This document shows, piece after piece, positions 61,868 to 64,000 of a stretch of 64,000 nucleotides of DNA. The position numbers and the translations under genes are program-made. Within the stretch, counting starts at the first letter, position 1, and each line of letters opens with the position of its first letter. The notes under the pieces are model-generated. The model did no database searches, had not been told where the DNA came from, and saw only the letters and a program-made list of their open reading frames with translations. The DNA comes from an uncultured Eubacterium sp. (lineage in GTDB: Bacteria > Bacillota > Clostridia > Lachnospirales > Lachnospiraceae), in NCBI GenBank assembly GCA_910577225.1, contig CAJTMV010000001.1, positions 186,001 through 250,000 of the forward strand, read 5' to 3'.

Positions 61868-62632
61868 TTACACAATCTCCTTTCGCATTTTCAGCAATAT
61901 CTTCTTTTCCAGCCTGCTCACCTGCACCTGGCTCATATCCAGCTCCTTCGCGGTCTGTACCTGCGTCTTATCCTGAAAATAACGCAGTTCGATCAGCCTG
62001 CGTTCCCGTTCCTCCAGTCCGCCCAGCAGCTGACGTATCAGCATATGATTTAATATTTTCTCCTTTTCCGGATCTTCCGGACTGCATGCCATGCCGCTGC
62101 CAGCTTTCTGACCGACTCCCTTGCCTTCTGCAATCTGATCCGCCAGATACAGTTCGCTCCCATCTGACTGATATACGCTGCGGTAAATCGACTCTACTTC
62201 CATATTCGCTTCCACAGCCATTACGATATCTTCCCGGCTTAATCCGGTTTCCTCAGCCAGTTCCTGTATAGATGCTTCCCTTCCTTTTTCCTGGCTGATC
62301 TTTTCCGCGGCTTTGCGGATTCTCCATCCGTTTTCCTTCAGAGTCCTGCTAATACGAACCAGACCGTCGTCACGCAAAAACCGTCGTATTTCTCCGCTGA
62401 TCAGCGGTACTGCGTAAGTAGAAAATGCCACTTCATATGTAAGATCAAACTTATCAATTGCTTTGATCAGACCGATACTGCCAATCTGAAACAGCTCTTC
62501 TCTGTCATGTCCACGGTGTTCAAATCTTTTGACAATGCTTCCCACCAGTCCAAGATTTCGCTTCACCAGCTCCTCTTTTGCACCCGGATCGCCCTGCTGC
62601 GCCTGCAGGATCAAAGCCATTGTCTCTTTCAT
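61868..62632 (-). CDS. sigF: Sporulation sigma factor SigF
   Basis: A 254-residue sigma-70 family protein, the forespore-specific sigma factor. Region 2 starts NLGLVGSIVKRFEHRGHDRE with the core-binding helix ELFQIGSIGLIKAIDKF; regions 3 and 4 follow, the latter with TQVQTAKELDMSQVQVSRLE (about 222-241). The ATG overlaps the spoIIAB stop (ATGA). It is the last gene of the spoIIAA-spoIIAB-sigF operon; its activity is held by SpoIIAB until SpoIIAA is dephosphorylated. The operon is normally read by SigH, whose gene is at 42608-43201. Confidence 0.96.
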   Translation of the reverse strand: MKETMALILQAQQGDPGAKEELVKRNLGLVGSIVKRFEHRGHDREELFQIGSIGLIKAIDKFDLTYEVAFSTYAVPLISGEIRRFLRDDGLVRISRTLKENGWRIRKAAEKISQEKGREASIQELAEETGLSREDIVMAVEANMEVESIYRSVYQSDGSELYLADQIAEGKGVGQKAGSGMACSPEDPEKEKILNHMLIRQLLGGLEERERRLIELRYFQDKTQVQTAKELDMSQVQVSRLEKKILLKMRKEIV

Positions 62633-63069
62633 AGGCTGCCGGACTCTTTTCCAAACTGCTTGATCATGCGTACCGTCGTACCCTGACCCGGCGCCGAAGC
62701 CACTTCCACGTCGTCCATAAACGCTTCCATAAATGCAAATCCCATACCGGAACGTTCCAGTTCCGGACGCGTGGTATAAAACGGCTCCTTTGCCTTTGGC
62801 ACATCTTCGATCCCTTTTCCATAATCGACCACTTCGATCTGAATCTGCTTTTCCTGTTTTGCACAGGTCAGATATATTTTTCCAATCCGGTTTTCATAGC
62901 CATGAATAATTGAGTTTGTTACAGCCTCTGATACCGCTGTCTTTACGTCTGCCAGCTCGTCCAGCGTCGGATCCAGATCTGCCAGAAATGCCGCGACCGC
63001 GACTCTGGCAAATCCTTCGTTTGCCGAATAAGAATCAAACCGGATACTCATCTCATTCCGATCATTCAT
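62629..63069 (-). CDS. spoIIAB: Anti-sigma F factor and kinase SpoIIAB
   Basis: A 146-residue GHKL-fold serine kinase that binds SigF and phosphorylates SpoIIAA. The N-box AVSEAVTNSIIHGYEN (about 43-58), G1 DYGKGIED (about 80) and G2 GMGFAFMEAF are intact. GGAGG lies nine bases before the ATG, which overlaps the spoIIAA stop by 8 bp. Confidence 0.97.
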   Translation of the reverse strand: MNDRNEMSIRFDSYSANEGFARVAVAAFLADLDPTLDELADVKTAVSEAVTNSIIHGYENRIGKIYLTCAKQEKQIQIEVVDYGKGIEDVPKAKEPFYTTRPELERSGMGFAFMEAFMDDVEVASAPGQGTTVRMIKQFGKESGSL

Positions 63070-63382
63070 ACTTCACCGCCTCCGTTTCCATTAATTTGTG
63101 CAGTCCCGATATTCTGAAAATCTTCTGTATACGATCGTTCATATGCTGTGCCCTGACACTGCCTCCGCAATAACTCATATTTCGACATCTCCCGATCAGT
63201 ACGCCGATTCCGGAGCTGTCCATAAATTCGGTTCCGGAAAAGTCAAAGACGAGACTGCGCACCCGATACGAATCGATCAAAAGATCTGCTTCCATCCGCA
63301 GCTGTTCTGCGCTGTGATGATCCAGTTCTTTTGGCATGGATATCGTAAGACATCCTTCTTTTAGTTCATAATGGCATTCCAT
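63062..63382 (-). CDS. spoIIAA: Anti-anti-sigma factor SpoIIAA
   Basis: A 106-residue STAS-domain protein. FMDSSGIGVLIGR carries the phosphorylated serine (second Ser of DSSG, about residue 57) that is the switch of the SigF cascade. The ATG at 63382 follows AGGAGG; a longer frame from 63448 lacks a site. It is first in the spoIIA operon. I could not confidently place the expected SigH promoter. Confidence 0.96.
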   Translation of the reverse strand: MECHYELKEGCLTISMPKELDHHSAEQLRMEADLLIDSYRVRSLVFDFSGTEFMDSSGIGVLIGRCRNMSYCGGSVRAQHMNDRIQKIFRISGLHKLMETEAVKYE

Positions 63383-63511
63383 AGTAAAATCCTCCTGTTT
63401 TCTAATACTGATATCTGCTGATGATCTGCCTTTTCCATCTGTCCGCATACAAGCCGGTCTTTTCTCATTTTCTGCATAAAATTGCCAGACGCCCTGTTTT
63501 TATGCAGAAAA

Positions 63512-63544
63512 AAAGATGCTGATCCGCTTATGATCAACATCTTT
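63512..63544 (-). terminator. Terminator of the TPR-protein gene
   Basis: A 13-bp stem (63512-63524 with 63532-63544, one wobble pair) with a seven-base loop, followed on the minus strand by a run of seven T. It insulates the spoIIA operon from the upstream gene. Confidence 0.88.
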
Positions 63545-63644
63545 CGTAAATTAGTTAAACTTAGAAACACTGCTCCGTCAAACCCACGCATGACCTTCCC
63601 GGAGCATGTCTGTGCGATTTCACCCGGCTGGCGGATGCAGGCTC

Positions 63645-64000
63645 TTACTGCACAGTCTCCAGCTTTTGCTGTACTTCCGGCAGATATTTATATCTTGCGT
63701 TATTCGCCTTATAAGACGATGGATATTCGTCTATCACTTTCTGATACAGATCCGCTGCTTTTTGGTATTCTTCAATGCACCGATAAGACTGTGCCAGATA
63801 ATAAATCGCGTCTCCATTATTATAGGTATCGTCCATATCGACAACCTTTTGAAGAAGTTCTGCCGACTGCTGATAGTTTCTGGACATGTATGCAGAATAT
63901 CCGTCATTATAAGCCGTTTCCAAAAATTTGGAATGAATCTCTGTCTGGATGGAGTCATACACCTGCTTTGCCCCTGCATCCAGCTGTTTTTTATCCACTT
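63645..64000 (-). CDS. Partial TPR-repeat protein (C-terminal 118 residues)
   Basis: The frame enters from the right edge and ends at 63645; its true start lies outside the window. About three tetratricopeptide repeats are visible: YNDGYSAYMSRNYQQSAELL, DAIYYLAQSYRCIEEYQKAA and the helix before NNARYKYLPEVQQKLETVQ. TPR proteins mediate protein-protein contacts. The spacing YXXAQSYRxxxxYxxA recalls YbgF/tol-pal-type and LytR-associated TPR proteins, but the visible part does not allow a specific name. Confidence 0.8.
   Translation of the reverse strand, partial: VDKKQLDAGAKQVYDSIQTEIHSKFLETAYNDGYSAYMSRNYQQSAELLQKVVDMDDTYNNGDAIYYLAQSYRCIEEYQKAADLYQKVIDEYPSSYKANNARYKYLPEVQQKLETVQ

Noticed and set aside
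1..64000. CRISPR arrays, rRNA, tRNA, tmRNA, or a standard riboswitch (T-box, SAM, cobalamin, glycine)
   Set aside because: I looked at the intergenic stretches for direct repeats with spacers and for the conserved cores of these RNAs and saw none. A covariance-model search would be decisive.

Overview
The window looks like the chromosome of an anaerobic, spore-forming, low-to-mid GC Firmicute, most likely a gut Lachnospiraceae (Blautia/Ruminococcus type). The evidence is a spoIIAA-spoIIAB-sigF operon, sigH in its usual ispF-cysS-mrnC-rlmB neighbourhood, pyruvate:ferredoxin oxidoreductase next to a DUF3787 spore protein, GGAGG ribosome binding sites, two GH36 alpha-galactosidases, and PucR-type and Agr-type regulators. 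This is inference from gene content; no rRNA or tRNA gene was seen.

Layout. 1-4.9 kb: a secreted GH26 mannanase and a cytoplasmic GH36 alpha-galactosidase in one leftward operon, which fits use of galactomannan. 5.2-10.1 kb: an Rpn/PD-(D/E)XK gene and two dead insertion sequences (IS630-type and IS110-type). 7.4-19.1 kb: an AT-rich biosynthetic island, all leftward. It holds a LytTR response regulator and GHKL sensor kinase, a strong promoter, an ABC exporter, a radical SAM/SPASM maturase, an acyl-carrier-like protein, a 45-residue Cys/Gly precursor peptide (13109-13246), a subtilisin fused to a DUF1611-like P-loop domain, a transglutaminase-like protein and, beyond the IS110 scar, a papain-like protein. 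I read it as a RiPP system related to the predicted clostridial CLI_3235/Clo7bot peptide-maturation clusters; I know of no characterised product for this exact architecture.

19.5-22.4 kb: a second GH36 gene translationally coupled to a YczE-type membrane protein gene that is broken by a 5-bp tandem duplication. 22.4-28.5 kb: an E1-like ThiF/MoeB protein, MgtE, a DUF815 ATPase, DegV and a transglutaminase lipoprotein. 28.7-33.6 kb: a DUF5721 protein, a cold-shock protein with a hairpin-rich leader, and the gap-pgk-tpiA glycolytic operon. 34.2-35.9 kb: an orphan EndoU toxin module with a candidate immunity gene. 36-46.5 kb: histidinol phosphatase, a type I aminotransferase, a flippase with two glycosyltransferases, then sigH-rlmB-mrnC-cysS-ispF. 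46.7-52.8 kb: a sugar-binding lipoprotein paired with a chemoreceptor, the MsmK/UgpC ATPase and a PucR-type regulator. 52.8-64 kb: lysA, nifJ, DUF3787, metY, citrate synthase, a MarR regulator and the spoIIA operon, ending in a partial TPR gene.

Several intergenic regions carry structure beyond promoters and terminators: a dispersed palindromic repeat family (28.6, 30.0, 36.0 and 37.3 kb), short tandem repeats of 5, 10, 15 and 18 bp, an inverted repeat and a 15-bp hairpin bracketing the RiPP precursor, and a CIRCE-like operator upstream of the MarR-citrate synthase genes. Promoters were found by eye as -35/-10 pairs and are candidates only.
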